This document shows positions 14,770 through 23,298 of a DNA stretch of 43,573 bases, piece after piece. Location: the NCBI GenBank assembly GCA_947650155.1, contig CANSUS010000031.1, forward strand, positions 1 to 43,573. Direction: 5' to 3'. This DNA comes from an uncultured Lachnospiraceae bacterium. Lineage in GTDB: Bacteria; Bacillota; Clostridia; Lachnospirales; Lachnospiraceae. The position numbers and the translations under genes are program-made. A model generated the notes under the pieces. The model ran no database searches. It was given only the letters and a program-made list of their open reading frames with translations, and was not told the DNA's origin. How positions within the stretch are numbered: the first letter of the stretch is position 1; every line of letters starts with the position of its first letter.

Positions 14770-16077
14770 ATGGGAGCAGCTATGAATAAAAATGATTTTG
14801 CGGTAACACCGCCGATGGGATGGAACAGCTATGATTATTACGACACAACAGTCACAGAGCAGGATGTGAAAGCGAATGCGGATTATATGGCGGAGCATTT
14901 AAAGGAACATGGATGGGAATATATCGTAGTGGATATCGAATGGTATGCGCATAATGCGGGAAGCAAACGAGATATTTATCAGTATATTCCTTTTGAAGAA
15001 GTGGAAATGGATGAGTACTCCAGACTATTACCTGATCCGGCAAGGTTTCCTTCGGCAGCAGGAGGGAACGGTTTTAAACCTCTTGCGGATTATGTACACA
15101 GCCTTGGTTTGAAATTTGGCATCCATATTATGAGAGGAATTCCCAGGAATGCGGCGCACAGACATACGAAGATTATGGGGACAACAGTGACAGCAAATGA
15201 AATTGCAAATCCTTATTCGATCAGCCGCTGGAATCCTGATATGTATGGGGTAGATCCGTCTAAAGAAGGCGCGCAGGAATATTATGACTCGATTTTTGAC
15301 TTGTATGCCAGATGGGGCGTGGATTATGTAAAATGTGATGATATCTGTAACACAAATATGTATCCGCACGATCCGTATTCGGCAAGAGAAGAGATCGAAA
15401 TGCTGCATAAGGCGATTATGAAAACCGGACGTCCGATTGTACTCAGCCTGTCGCCGGGACCGGCGCTGATTGAGCAGGCATGGCATTATGAGACATATGC
15501 GAATATGTGGCGTATTACAGATGATTTCTGGGATAACTGGGATCTTTTGCTGAATATGTTTGAACGTTGTGAGCTTTGGCAGAAACATGTATCTAAAGGC
15601 TGTTTTCCTGATTGCGATATGCTGCCGTTAGGGTGGCTTGGAAAAGGCTTTGGTCATGAATGGTATACCAATTTTACAGAAGACGAGCAGATTACCATGA
15701 TGACACTTTGGTGTATTTTCAGATCCCCGCTTATGCTTGGGTGTGCATTGACAAAATTGGATGAAAAGACGACAAAGCTGATTACGAATGATAAAGTACT
15801 TGGTCTGTTAAAAGAAAGTGAAGGAGCAAGACAGGTAGAGAGGGACGCTTCCCATGCGGTCTGGATCAGCAGGGATACAAAAGAAAAAGCATACTATCTG
15901 GCAATGTTTAATTTTACAGAAGAAAAGCAGGAACTTAAGATTTCTATGGATACATTGGAAATGGAAAGCGCTGCTGATATGGAAGAACTGTGGAGCGGCA
16001 GAAAACTACCGGTAACAGGGAAGGAAATTAAGGCGGAAGTGCGCCCGCACGGTGCGGTTTTACTGAAAATTATGTAA
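14770..16077 (+). CDS. alpha-galactosidase-like glycoside hydrolase family 27
   Basis: The 435-residue protein reads as GH27 throughout. Key parts are TPPMGWNSYD at the start, YIVVDIEWY near 51, GLKFGIHIMRG near 113, and WGVDYVKCDD near 182-191, which holds the catalytic nucleophile (Asp190). MWRITDDFWDNW near 246-257 holds the acid/base Asp. A C-terminal beta domain follows (YLAMFNFTEEKQ ... AVLLKIM). It should release terminal alpha-galactose or a related sugar (alpha-N-acetylgalactosamine or beta-L-arabinopyranose are also seen in GH27). With no signal peptide it acts in the cytosol on imported oligosaccharides. ATG 14782, behind GGGAG, is an equally good start. It stands alone, without neighbouring sugar transport genes. 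Confidence 0.9.
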   Translation: MGAAMNKNDFAVTPPMGWNSYDYYDTTVTEQDVKANADYMAEHLKEHGWEYIVVDIEWYAHNAGSKRDIYQYIPFEEVEMDEYSRLLPDPARFPSAAGGNGFKPLADYVHSLGLKFGIHIMRGIPRNAAHRHTKIMGTTVTANEIANPYSISRWNPDMYGVDPSKEGAQEYYDSIFDLYARWGVDYVKCDDICNTNMYPHDPYSAREEIEMLHKAIMKTGRPIVLSLSPGPALIEQAWHYETYANMWRITDDFWDNWDLLLNMFERCELWQKHVSKGCFPDCDMLPLGWLGKGFGHEWYTNFTEDEQITMMTLWCIFRSPLMLGCALTKLDEKTTKLITNDKVLGLLKESEGARQVERDASHAVWISRDTKEKAYYLAMFNFTEEKQELKISMDTLEMESAADMEELWSGRKLPVTGKEIKAEVRPHGAVLLKIM

Positions 16078-16196
16078 GAATCGCTTTTTAAAAGCATGAT
16101 ATCCAGGCGGTCGAAATATAATAAACAAAGAGTAAACAGTATGCATAAAAATATTTGCGGCATGTTTAAAAGTCCGTATTGTGCAGAAAGGAAAAA

Positions 16197-16817
16197 ATGC
16201 AGGAAATCATTATAACCTTTGTGGATAAGTTCGGTTATTTTGGCATTCTTTTACTGATTGCTGTGGAAAATATTTTCCCGCCTATTCCGTCCGAAGTAAT
16301 TTTGACGTTTGGTGGTTTTCTGACTACCTATACCACATTGAGCGTGGGCGGTGTTATATTATTTTCTACACTGGGGTCTCTGGCTGGCGCTATCGTTTTA
16401 TATGGAGTAGGAAGGATATTCAATAAAGAACGATTGATGAAGCTGGTTTCAGGGAAGATTGGAGCAATGCTGAGGCTGAAGGCAGAAGATATTGAAAGCG
16501 CAGAAAAATGGTTTGAAAAACGTGGAAGCGGTACTGTATTTTTCTGCCGCTTTATTCCAATTGTGAGAAGTCTGATCTCTATTCCGGCAGGAATGAGCGC
16601 TATGCCAATGGCGCCGTTTCTCATGTATACGACGGCAGGCTCTGTTATCTGGAACACCGTATTGGTCGTAATAGGAAGCATTGTAGGAGAAAACTGGGAG
16701 CGGGTAGTGGCCACTGTGGGGATGTATTCTGATCTGACGTTAATTATATTGGTGGTGATATCGGTCAGTGCTTTGTGGGGCTTCTATCATAAAAAGAAGG
16801 AGAAACGGACAACATAA
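16197..16817 (+). CDS. DedA family membrane protein
   Basis: The protein has 206 residues from the ATG at 16197, six bases after AAAGGA. It has the DedA/VTT layout: an N-terminal helix with FGYFGILLLIAVENIFPPIPSEVIL, a re-entrant segment, a conserved block FFCRFIPIVRSLISIPAGMSAMP, and two further C-terminal helices before a basic tail. DedA proteins act in the cytoplasmic membrane. Some family members scramble or flip undecaprenyl phosphate or phospholipids and support membrane-potential homeostasis. The Arg of FCRFIPIVRS and the acidic residue of the VENIFPPIPSE motif are kept. It is a single gene with its own terminator. Confidence 0.9.
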   Translation: MQEIIITFVDKFGYFGILLLIAVENIFPPIPSEVILTFGGFLTTYTTLSVGGVILFSTLGSLAGAIVLYGVGRIFNKERLMKLVSGKIGAMLRLKAEDIESAEKWFEKRGSGTVFFCRFIPIVRSLISIPAGMSAMPMAPFLMYTTAGSVIWNTVLVVIGSIVGENWERVVATVGMYSDLTLIILVVISVSALWGFYHKKKEKRTT

Positions 16818-16850
16818 AAGGATATTTCCCAACCGGGAAATATCCTTTTT
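16818..16850 (+). terminator. rho-independent terminator
   Basis: AAAGGATATTTCCC pairs perfectly with GGGAAATATCC around loop AACC, followed by a T-run. It ends the DedA gene and, read leftward, faces the end of the next gene. Confidence 0.85.
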
Positions 16851-16893
16851 GCTGTTTTGATCTTATGATTGGAATACTCCGTATCAAAATTTC

Positions 16894-18099
16894 CTAGAAA
16901 TAATCATTATATACAGAACCGGAGTTATAGTTATTGGTATAGCTTCCTGTTGATGAATAAGTATTTGCTTTTGAAGCCTCGGATGCTGCCTTTGTGTTAA
17001 TATAAGAAGCATAAGAAGATACTCTGCCGCCGTAAGAATAAGATTCGTTGAAAAGAGATTTTACGGAATCCTTATTAGCCGCCTGAAACGCCTCTTTATT
17101 TACAGAAAGTCTGTTGTTGCTGTCAACACTGATTCCAATCTTTCCGAGCATATTTTTATAAGACTGCGTAGCATTGGTCATCATTGTAACCCGTTGGCGT
17201 ATTGTGGAAACATTTGATTTTCCGGCAGTATCTAAAACAGAGTTATAATCTGTAACAAATGCAGAGATTGCGTTATAAAGATCTTCATCATTCTTGCTTT
17301 CAAAAACAGAATCCTTACCAGTTTTTAATAAAGTATCTGCGGATGCTATAAATTTGCCTGTGCTGTCTTTTATATTCGTAAGAGTGTCGGCAGAATCTTT
17401 ACTGGTGTTTGTGCTTCCGGTAGTAACTTTGTTTGTAGTAGTATTTGTAGTTGATGCGCCTTCAGCGCCAGCCTTATTGCTTATGTAAGAGGAATAGGAA
17501 GAAATCCTGTTAGCATAAGAATAATTGTCATTGAACAAAGACTTAATGGAATGCAGGTCTGCAGCTTCAAAAGCTTCTTTATCGATAGAAAGTCTGTTAT
17601 CATTTAATGTGATACCTACTTTTGCTAACAGGTTTTTGTTTGCCTGTGTAGCGCTTGCCATCATGGAAGCTCTGTGCTGAATTGTAGCAGTGTCAGACTT
17701 TCCGGCTGAATCCAATACAGAGTTATAATTGTCAACAAAAGAAGAAACCGCTTTGTAAAGAGCGTCTCTGTCATTGCCTTCAAAAAGGGAACCTTCGCCA
17801 GTTTTTAATAAAGTATCGGCAGATGCCTTTAAATTATCAGCATCTTTCTTAATTTTGGTAAGTGTCTCAGCAGAATCTTTGGATTTCTTAGCTGGATTCG
17901 GTTTATAGGTTGCAGTTTTCCTTGCAGTAGAAGATACGTCTGTTTTGTTCTTTGCATAGTAGGCTTTCATTAATTTGCCATAGCTGCCGTTTTTAATAGA
18001 TGCATAATCAGCAAGAAAATTGTTCATTCCGCCTCCTGAAGAACTGGAAAAAATACTGGAAAATACGTTGGAATAGTTATTCCGAGAATTAATGTTCAT
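16894..18099 (-). CDS. duplicated FliD C-terminal-like protein, unknown function
   Basis: The protein has 401 residues from the ATG at 18099 behind AAAGGAG; the open frame before it lies in the leader. After a Ser/Asn/Gly-rich head there are two tandem copies of about 140 residues (about 84-225 and 235-375). Each runs SADTLLKTG ... YNSVLD(S/T)AGKS ... NKLLAK(V/I)GI ... (RLS(I/V)(D/N)KEAF(E/Q)AA ... VKSLFN. The 'L..IGI....RLS.....F' end is like the FliD (flagellar cap) C-terminal domain. There is no signal peptide, as for FliD. No flagellar gene is near, so it may be an unrelated surface or secreted structural protein. Confidence 0.6.
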   Translation of the reverse strand: MNINSRNNYSNVFSSIFSSSSGGGMNNFLADYASIKNGSYGKLMKAYYAKNKTDVSSTARKTATYKPNPAKKSKDSAETLTKIKKDADNLKASADTLLKTGEGSLFEGNDRDALYKAVSSFVDNYNSVLDSAGKSDTATIQHRASMMASATQANKNLLAKVGITLNDNRLSIDKEAFEAADLHSIKSLFNDNYSYANRISSYSSYISNKAGAEGASTTNTTTNKVTTGSTNTSKDSADTLTNIKDSTGKFIASADTLLKTGKDSVFESKNDEDLYNAISAFVTDYNSVLDTAGKSNVSTIRQRVTMMTNATQSYKNMLGKIGISVDSNNRLSVNKEAFQAANKDSVKSLFNESYSYGGRVSSYASYINTKAASEASKANTYSSTGSYTNNYNSGSVYNDYF

Positions 18100-18226
18100 A
18101 TGATCACTCCTTTGAATTTGATTATTGGGCTTCCGTGCCGCATGTTGATAACTCCTTTTACACCTGTAACCGTATGTCAGGCGCTGCATTGTAAAGTATC
18201 TGTCGACTGACAGTTTTTCTAACTTT

Positions 18227-18255
18227 ATTATAATAACTATCGGCATATTTTACAA
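18227..18255 (-). promoter_or_regulatory. promoter of the FliD-like gene
   Basis: On the minus strand TTGTAA (complement of 18250-18255) and TATAAT (complement of 18227-18232) are 17 bases apart, giving a leader of about 120 bases. An inverted repeat CTGTC/GACAG at 18200-18213 lies just downstream and could be a regulator site. Confidence 0.6.
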
Positions 18256-18290
18256 GAAATTTTAGGAAAATCTTCCTAAAAATTTCTTAA
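18254..18290. repeat. inverted repeat between divergent genes
   Basis: AAATTTTAGGAA and TTCCTAAAAATTT form a near-perfect hairpin with loop AATC. It lies between the divergent FliD-like and XRE genes and overlaps the -35 region of the leftward promoter, so an operator role is possible. Confidence 0.45.
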
Positions 18291-18352
18291 GATTTCAATT
18301 TTTATAGTTTCCTGTAGGTTGATTTTGTATCCCGAAGTATCGTGAAAGTCTA

Positions 18353-18382
18353 TTGCATGAAACAGGCATACAGAAGTATAGT
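18353..18382 (+). promoter_or_regulatory. putative promoter of XRE operon
   Basis: TTGCAT (18353-18358) and TATAGT (18377-18382) are 18 bases apart. The gene start at 18407 is about 19 bases after the predicted transcript start, and AAAGGAGG lies between. Confidence 0.5.
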
Positions 18383-18406
18383 ATTTCTATCGAAAGGAGG
18401 ATGAAT

Positions 18407-19519
18407 ATGGACGGACTGAAGCTTGCGGAAAATATTGTCCGATTAAGAAATGACAGAAAAATGACACAGGAGCAGCTGGCAGAATTTATTGGAGTTACGA
18501 AAGCATCCGTTTCAAAATGGGAAACGGGAAAAAGCCTGCCGGATATTGTCATACTGCCCAGACTTGCCGCTTTTTTTGATATTACAGTAGATGAATTGAT
18601 TGGATATGTTCCGCAGTTGTCAAAAGAACAGATTGAGAAGCTGTATCAGGAACTGGCGGGGGAATTTGCCGTTCTGCCGTTTGAAGAAGTGATGGCGAAA
18701 ACACAGGCGTATGTGAAACAGTATTATTCGTGTTATCCGTTTCTGTTCCAGATCTGTGTTTTGTGGCTGAATCATTATATATTGGCAGAAGGGGAAAAAA
18801 GGAAAGTTGAGATATTAAATTCAATATCACAACTGTGCGAGCATATTAAGGCGAACTGCCGGAATATTTCAATTTCTGATGATGTGGTGGTGCTGCAGGC
18901 AATGGTGCTTTTACAACTTGGGCGTGCTGCTGAAGTAATTGAAATGCTGGAAGAAGTTTCCAAGCCATTCAGACTGTGGGGAAAGAGCGGTACTATTCTC
19001 GCACAGGCGTATAGAATGGAAGGAAAGGCTGATAAAGCAGAAAGTTATATCCAGATTAATATGTATAATGCCATTATGTCACTGGTCAGCATTGCAATAG
19101 AATATCTCTCGGCAGAAGCGGACAGGCTGCCGGTATGTGAACAGACAATAGAGCGTATCGGGCAGGTGGAGACGATTTATGAAATCAGTAAACTGAATCC
19201 TAACTTAATCGCAGTTTTTGAATATCAGGCGGCATTCTGCTTCGCCATGCATGGAGAAAAAGAAAAGGCGCTTGCACATATAGAAAAATATGTTTCATGT
19301 CTTCAGGAACTTTTTGCACATGACAAGATCCTTTTACACGGGGATGCCTATTTTGATAAAATTGAAGACTGGTTTAATGAGATAGGCGCCAGTACTCCCC
19401 GGAACAGAAAAACGATATTGGACGATATAAAGAAATCTTTTGTAAATCCGGTTTTTCAGATATTGGAGGGGGAACAGAAATTTAAAAAAATAAAAAAACA
19501 ATTGGATGCTACTTTCTGA
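18407..19519 (+). CDS. XRE-family transcriptional regulator with C-terminal helical repeats
   Basis: The 371-residue protein starts at ATG 18407, six bases after AAAGGAGG; the ATG at 18401 touches that site. Residues 4-60 are a Cro/CI-type helix-turn-helix (LRNDRKMTQEQLAEFIGVTKASVSKWETGKSLPDI). The remaining 300 residues are helical with TPR-like spacing, as in regulators that sense a peptide or small ligand. It heads an operon with a small membrane protein and an ABC transporter, which it probably controls. This gene order is common in Firmicutes for bacitracin-type or multidrug efflux loci. The inducing signal is not visible from the sequence. Confidence 0.85.
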   Translation: MDGLKLAENIVRLRNDRKMTQEQLAEFIGVTKASVSKWETGKSLPDIVILPRLAAFFDITVDELIGYVPQLSKEQIEKLYQELAGEFAVLPFEEVMAKTQAYVKQYYSCYPFLFQICVLWLNHYILAEGEKRKVEILNSISQLCEHIKANCRNISISDDVVVLQAMVLLQLGRAAEVIEMLEEVSKPFRLWGKSGTILAQAYRMEGKADKAESYIQINMYNAIMSLVSIAIEYLSAEADRLPVCEQTIERIGQVETIYEISKLNPNLIAVFEYQAAFCFAMHGEKEKALAHIEKYVSCLQELFAHDKILLHGDAYFDKIEDWFNEIGASTPRNRKTILDDIKKSFVNPVFQILEGEQKFKKIKKQLDATF

Positions 19520-19548
19520 AAAATGTAAAAAAGAAAAGAGGAAGACTT

Positions 19549-19755
19549 ATGAAGATGAATATTACTGAATTGTTACCATTTTTGATTCCGCTTGCCATTG
19601 TGGAATTTGCGCTGTTAGGGTTTACGCTGTGGCATATTCTGACACATAAAAACTATAAGAGAGGAAACCGGGCGATGTGGCTTGTAATTGCAATTGCCGG
19701 GATGCAGTTTATTGGACCAATATTATATTTTGTTCTGGGAAAAGAGGAGAATTAA
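19549..19755 (+). CDS. PLDc_N-type small membrane protein
   Basis: The 68-residue protein has two hydrophobic helices (LLPFLIPLAIVEFALLGFTLW and MWLVIAIAGMQFIGPILYFVLG), joined by a charged HILTHKNYKRGNR loop. It matches the phospholipase-D-nuclease N-terminal (PLDc_N) module found as a separate small protein beside ABC transporters. Its stop overlaps the start of the ATPase gene (TAATG), so translation is linked. It probably sits in the membrane as an accessory subunit. Confidence 0.75.
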   Translation: MKMNITELLPFLIPLAIVEFALLGFTLWHILTHKNYKRGNRAMWLVIAIAGMQFIGPILYFVLGKEEN

Positions 19756-20657
19756 TGGGTATTTTGGAGATTTCCCATGTGACGAAATCATTTGGGAGTA
19801 ACAGAGTAATAAAGGATTTGAGTTTTTCTGTACCGGAACATGCCGTATTTGGATTTATCGGACAAAATGGCGCAGGTAAGACAACAACAATGAAAATGGT
19901 ACTTGGACTGTTAAAGGCGGACAGCGGAGAAATTTATGTGAATGGGGAAAAGGTTTCTTTTGGGCAGACTGCAACCAACCGTTTTATCGGATACCTTCCT
20001 GATGTGCCGGAGTTTTACGGTTTTATGACGCCACGGGAATATCTTGCTATGTGTGGACAGATAACGGGGATGTTTCCAGACAAGGTGAAAGAAAAATCAA
20101 CAGAACTATTGAAACTGGTCGGACTGGAAGGCGTGAATAAACAGATCAGAAATTTTTCCCGCGGAATGAAGCAGAGAATGGGGATTGCGCAGGCACTTCT
20201 AAACAGTCCTAAACTTCTGATCTGCGATGAACCTACTTCGGCGCTCGATCCGATAGGAAGAAAAGAAATTTTGGATATTCTGTATTCGGTCAGGGAACAT
20301 ACAACGGTAATCTTTTCTACACATATCCTTTCCGATATGGAAAGAATATGTGACAGGGTTGCTTTTATTCATGATGGGAATATTGCTCTAAACGGGACAC
20401 TTGATGAGATAAAAGGCATCAGGAAGGGCGAAGGCATAGAAATTGATTTTATGCATAAAAAAGATGCAGCGTTTTTCTTACAAAATTATTCGTCTGGTGT
20501 GCTGAGTGAGGAAACCAGAATTGTGCTCAAAAAGCAAAGCGAGGACGACATAATAGAAATTATGCGGTTCCTGTCACAAAAAAATATTGCCGTCAGAAGG
20601 CTTGAAAGGCTGGAACCAGGTTTAGAAGATTTGTTTCTGGAGGTGGTTAAAGGTTGA
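19755..20657 (+). CDS. ABC transporter ATP-binding protein
   Basis: The protein has 300 residues from the ATG at 19755, which overlaps the previous stop. Walker A GQNGAGKTT is near 38-46, the signature FSRGMKQRMGIAQAL near 134, Walker B LLICDEPTSALDP near 155, and the switch His in STHIL near 190. The final 80 residues form the regulatory tail usual in DrrA/NatA-type exporters. It hydrolyses ATP to drive the membrane partner encoded next. The PLDc_N protein and XRE regulator upstream suggest export of a toxic compound or peptide. Substrate unknown. Confidence 0.93.
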   Translation: MGILEISHVTKSFGSNRVIKDLSFSVPEHAVFGFIGQNGAGKTTTMKMVLGLLKADSGEIYVNGEKVSFGQTATNRFIGYLPDVPEFYGFMTPREYLAMCGQITGMFPDKVKEKSTELLKLVGLEGVNKQIRNFSRGMKQRMGIAQALLNSPKLLICDEPTSALDPIGRKEILDILYSVREHTTVIFSTHILSDMERICDRVAFIHDGNIALNGTLDEIKGIRKGEGIEIDFMHKKDAAFFLQNYSSGVLSEETRIVLKKQSEDDIIEIMRFLSQKNIAVRRLERLEPGLEDLFLEVVKG

Positions 20658-20716
20658 AAGAAAAACGTTTTCAACTATTGATTTTGAGTCCGCTGAAGCG
20701 GACATGGGGTATAAAA

Positions 20717-21487
20717 ATGAAACAATGGACTGCTTTTATAAAAAAGGAATATTTAGAGCAGCTCAGAACCGGGAAACTGCTTGTTTTGCTGATTCTTTTT
20801 TGCTTATTTGGAATTATGAATCCTGCCATAGCAAAGTTGACGCCGTGGATGATGGAAATTTTGTCTTCTCAGATGGAAGAGAGCGGTATGATAGTTACCG
20901 GAGTTAAGGTGGATGCAATGACATCATGGGTACAGTTTTTTAAAAACATGCCAATGGCGTTGATTGTGTTTATGATCATGTTCAGCGGGAGCTTTACAAC
21001 AGAGTATCAGAAAGGGACGCTGGTCAATGTTGTAACAAAAGGAATGAAGCGCTATAAAATACTGGCTGCAAAAATGGGAATTATGATGATGATCTGGACA
21101 CTTGGATGTCTGGTAAGTTTCGGGATTACTTTTGGATATAATGCCTTCTTTTGGGATAACAGCGTTGTACATCATATTGGCTTCTCGGTTTTTTGTTTTT
21201 ACTTACTTGGATTGTGGCTGACAGCAGACCTCATATTGGCATCTGTACTGTGTCAATCGGCTTCGGCTGTGATGATTGTGACTGGTGTTATGTTTCTTGT
21301 ATCCTATCTGATTGGAATGATTCCGGTGGTCAGTGAATACTTACCGACATACCTTTTAAGATCAGGAGAACTGCTGACAGGAGCAAAAAGTGCAGGTGGA
21401 TACTGTATATCTGTTGCAGTTACGATTTTCTTTATTGTTCTGGAGGCTGTTCTTTCGACTGTAATTTTTAATAAAAGAAATTTATAA
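20717..21487 (+). CDS. ABC-2 type transporter permease
   Basis: The protein has 256 residues if started at ATG 20717 (MKQWTAFIKKEYLEQLRTGK), which is the typical N-terminus of ABC-2 permeases. A TTG at 20654 that overlaps the ATPase stop would add 21 residues and cannot be excluded. It has about six hydrophobic helices: near 20-40, 75-95, 120-140, 155-185, 190-215 and 225-250. It also has the cytosolic EYQKGTLVNVVTKGM coupling segment that docks on the ATPase. It is the membrane half of the exporter encoded by this operon. Confidence 0.85.
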   Translation: MKQWTAFIKKEYLEQLRTGKLLVLLILFCLFGIMNPAIAKLTPWMMEILSSQMEESGMIVTGVKVDAMTSWVQFFKNMPMALIVFMIMFSGSFTTEYQKGTLVNVVTKGMKRYKILAAKMGIMMMIWTLGCLVSFGITFGYNAFFWDNSVVHHIGFSVFCFYLLGLWLTADLILASVLCQSASAVMIVTGVMFLVSYLIGMIPVVSEYLPTYLLRSGELLTGAKSAGGYCISVAVTIFFIVLEAVLSTVIFNKRNL

Positions 21488-21515
21488 GAAAAAAGAGGGG
21501 TTCCTCTTTTTTTAT
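21488..21515 (+). terminator. rho-independent terminator
   Basis: AAAAAGAGG pairs with CCTCTTTTT around GGTT, with a long T-run. A second stem (CTGCTCTC/GAGGGCAG, 21575-21600) followed by TTTTCATTTTT lies downstream in the otherwise gene-free stretch to 21694. Confidence 0.8.
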
Positions 21516-21694
21516 TGCCATTATCTGGAAAATATATTATATTGGTATTAAGTTGGGACTTAAATACATAAAGCAGCTGCTCTCAGGCATGAGGGCAGTT
21601 TTCATTTTTATGGGAAATTCTCGTAATGAAAGAAAAACTTGATTTACAAAAGAAAAACCGTTTATTGCAATGAAAGGACGGACAGATATTACAA

Positions 21695-22222
21695 ATGATG
21701 TTATTTAATACAGAAAAGCGGGCAAAGTTTAAAAACCTGTATGAAACTTACAGAGATTATATGTACTGGATAAGCTATGATATCATTAAAAATGAACAAG
21801 ATGCAGAAGACTGTGTACATAATTCATTTATAAAGGTCAGTAAAATATTGGATAAACTCGATCTGCAAAAGCCCGATGGAACAAAAATGTTCCTTACAAT
21901 CATAGCAAGGAATACAGCAATTGATTTTTACAGAAAAAAGAAGAAAATGCAGGATTGGGAGGAAATAGATAAAGTAGAGGATATTATTGACTGGAAGCAG
22001 GTGGAAGAAAATATTATTGACCAGTATAATTATCAACGGCTGATTAAAGCCATCGATAATCTGCCGGAAAAGTTCAGTGATGTTCTGCGCCTGCGTTATA
22101 TATTTGAACTGTCGGCAAAACAAATTGCAGTACAATTATCTTCAAGTGAGACAAGTGTTTATTCCAGAATATGCAGGGCAAAGCAGCTGCTTTTAGAAGA
22201 ACTTGAGAAGGAAAAGGATTAA
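21695..22222 (+). CDS. ECF-type sigma-70 factor
   Basis: The 175-residue protein has region 2 at about 10-75 (YRDYMYWISYDIIKNEQDAEDCVHNSFIKVSK ... FLTIIARNTAIDFYRKKKK) and region 4 at about 115-170 (LPEKFSDVLRLRYIFELSAKQIAVQLSSSETSVYSRICRAKQLLLEEL). The two parts are joined by an acidic linker. It directs core RNA polymerase to a small regulon. The gene is followed after 26 bases by a membrane protein with anti-sigma layout, the standard sigma/anti-sigma pairing. The start at 21695 has only a distant AAAGGA, so a nearby alternative start is possible. Confidence 0.9.
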   Translation: MMLFNTEKRAKFKNLYETYRDYMYWISYDIIKNEQDAEDCVHNSFIKVSKILDKLDLQKPDGTKMFLTIIARNTAIDFYRKKKKMQDWEEIDKVEDIIDWKQVEENIIDQYNYQRLIKAIDNLPEKFSDVLRLRYIFELSAKQIAVQLSSSETSVYSRICRAKQLLLEELEKEKD

Positions 22223-22248
22223 TTTCCGGCAGGAAAGGAGGAAAGGAT

Positions 22249-22926
22249 ATGTCTGTAAGTGATGATATAAAAGAACAAAAATTTGATGCAATGTTAAAGC
22301 CGGCATTATATGAGCAGATGATACAGGAGATGGAAAGGCAGGAAGTACCAGAGGAGAAGCATCCGTTTTCAAAATCATTTGACAGGAAGATGAATCGGCT
22401 GATCAGGAAGGCGGAGGCAGAGGAGAATCGGTATAGAAGTGTTAAGGCGTGGGCAGCGGTTATTGTGGCAGCAGTAGTTGCGCTGGGAGTGCTGACAATG
22501 AGTGTGGAGGCAATCAGAGTGCCAATATGGAATTTATTTATGGGTGAGGAATATTCCGTAATTGACTTTGGCAGGAAAAAGGAAGTCATAGAGATACCGG
22601 AGGCGTATGAGGCGTATGCACCGGGGTATGTGGTGACGGGGTATGAGTTGGTATATGCGTATGAAGATACGGAGAATTGCTTTTTGCAGTATAATAGTGT
22701 AGATGGACAGGAGTATGCGATAACAATTTATAAAGAGAATACGAGAACGGCATTTGATACGGAAGCGGGGGAAATATCAGAAACCAGGATTGGGGAGCGC
22801 GATGTACTCATGGTAGAAAAGGATGGGCGTATATGGGTTAATTTTACGGCCCAAAATGTTGGATATATTATTGAAGGAAGTGTGGATCTTACTGAAATGG
22901 AAAAAATTTTGAACAGTATAGAATAG
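22249..22926 (+). CDS. anti-sigma factor-like membrane protein (DUF4367-like)
   Basis: The 225-residue protein has a charged cytosolic head (about 1-64: ALYEQMIQEMERQE, SFDRKMNRLIRKAE). One transmembrane helix (AWAAVIVAAVVALGVLTMSV, about 66-86) and an outer domain ending ERDVLMVEKDGRIWVNFTAQNVGYIIEGSVDLTEMEKIL follow. The outer part has the DUF4367 pattern. It should hold the sigma factor encoded upstream at the membrane until an envelope signal releases it. The start follows AAAGGAGGAAAGGAT. The gene is followed by an inverted-repeat element, so this two-gene operon may have lost further members. Confidence 0.78.
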   Translation: MSVSDDIKEQKFDAMLKPALYEQMIQEMERQEVPEEKHPFSKSFDRKMNRLIRKAEAEENRYRSVKAWAAVIVAAVVALGVLTMSVEAIRVPIWNLFMGEEYSVIDFGRKKEVIEIPEAYEAYAPGYVVTGYELVYAYEDTENCFLQYNSVDGQEYAITIYKENTRTAFDTEAGEISETRIGERDVLMVEKDGRIWVNFTAQNVGYIIEGSVDLTEMEKILNSIE

Positions 22927-22959
22927 TGGATAGTATGGATTCTGGTTTTGAAGCCGGAC

Positions 22960-23183
22960 GAAGAAAGGCAGTCATCCCTGCTGACCGGCTAAGCAGGGAA
23001 GTGAATTTTCTAATGGGATGTGTAAGGCGGTTTCTGTGGACGGGTCGGCGATAATTCGGCATCCGTGCCTCAGTATCGCCTAAATCTGCGTCCGTGCAGA
23101 TTTCCCCTGAGGTATGGAACATCCCATAAGAAAATGTCGACTTCTCTGCTTAAGCCGGTCAGCAGGGATGACTGCCCTTCTTC
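22960..23183. mobile_element. MITE-like long inverted repeat element
   Basis: The left arm 22960-23002 and right arm 23140-23183 are inverted copies with only a few differences. The inner arms 23003-23021 and 23119-23136 continue the pairing. The centre (23022-23118) contains further small stems such as AAATCTGC/GCAGATTT near 23090-23109. The element has no coding capacity and separates the anti-sigma gene from the next promoter. Size and structure fit a miniature inverted-repeat element or a mobile structured RNA, but I see no second copy in this window. Confidence 0.6.
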
Positions 23184-23243
23184 TGGGTATGTAAAAAATT
23201 CAGCTGATGATTTCAGGTGGCGATTAAATTATAATTTGTATTT

Positions 23244-23272
23244 TTTGGGGAAATTTGGTAGTATTGTTTTGT
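23244..23272 (+). promoter_or_regulatory. putative promoter
   Basis: TTGTAT and TAGTAT separated by 17 bases lie about 30 bases before the start of the secreted-protein gene at 23299. Confidence 0.45.
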
Positions 23273-23298
23273 TGTTCATTTTGAAAGGAGGAAAAAAG

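Noticed and set aside
15028-15588. Long antisense frame inside the GH27 gene
   Set aside because: Shadow of biased codon use in a clearly coding gene; no ribosome site and no protein pattern.
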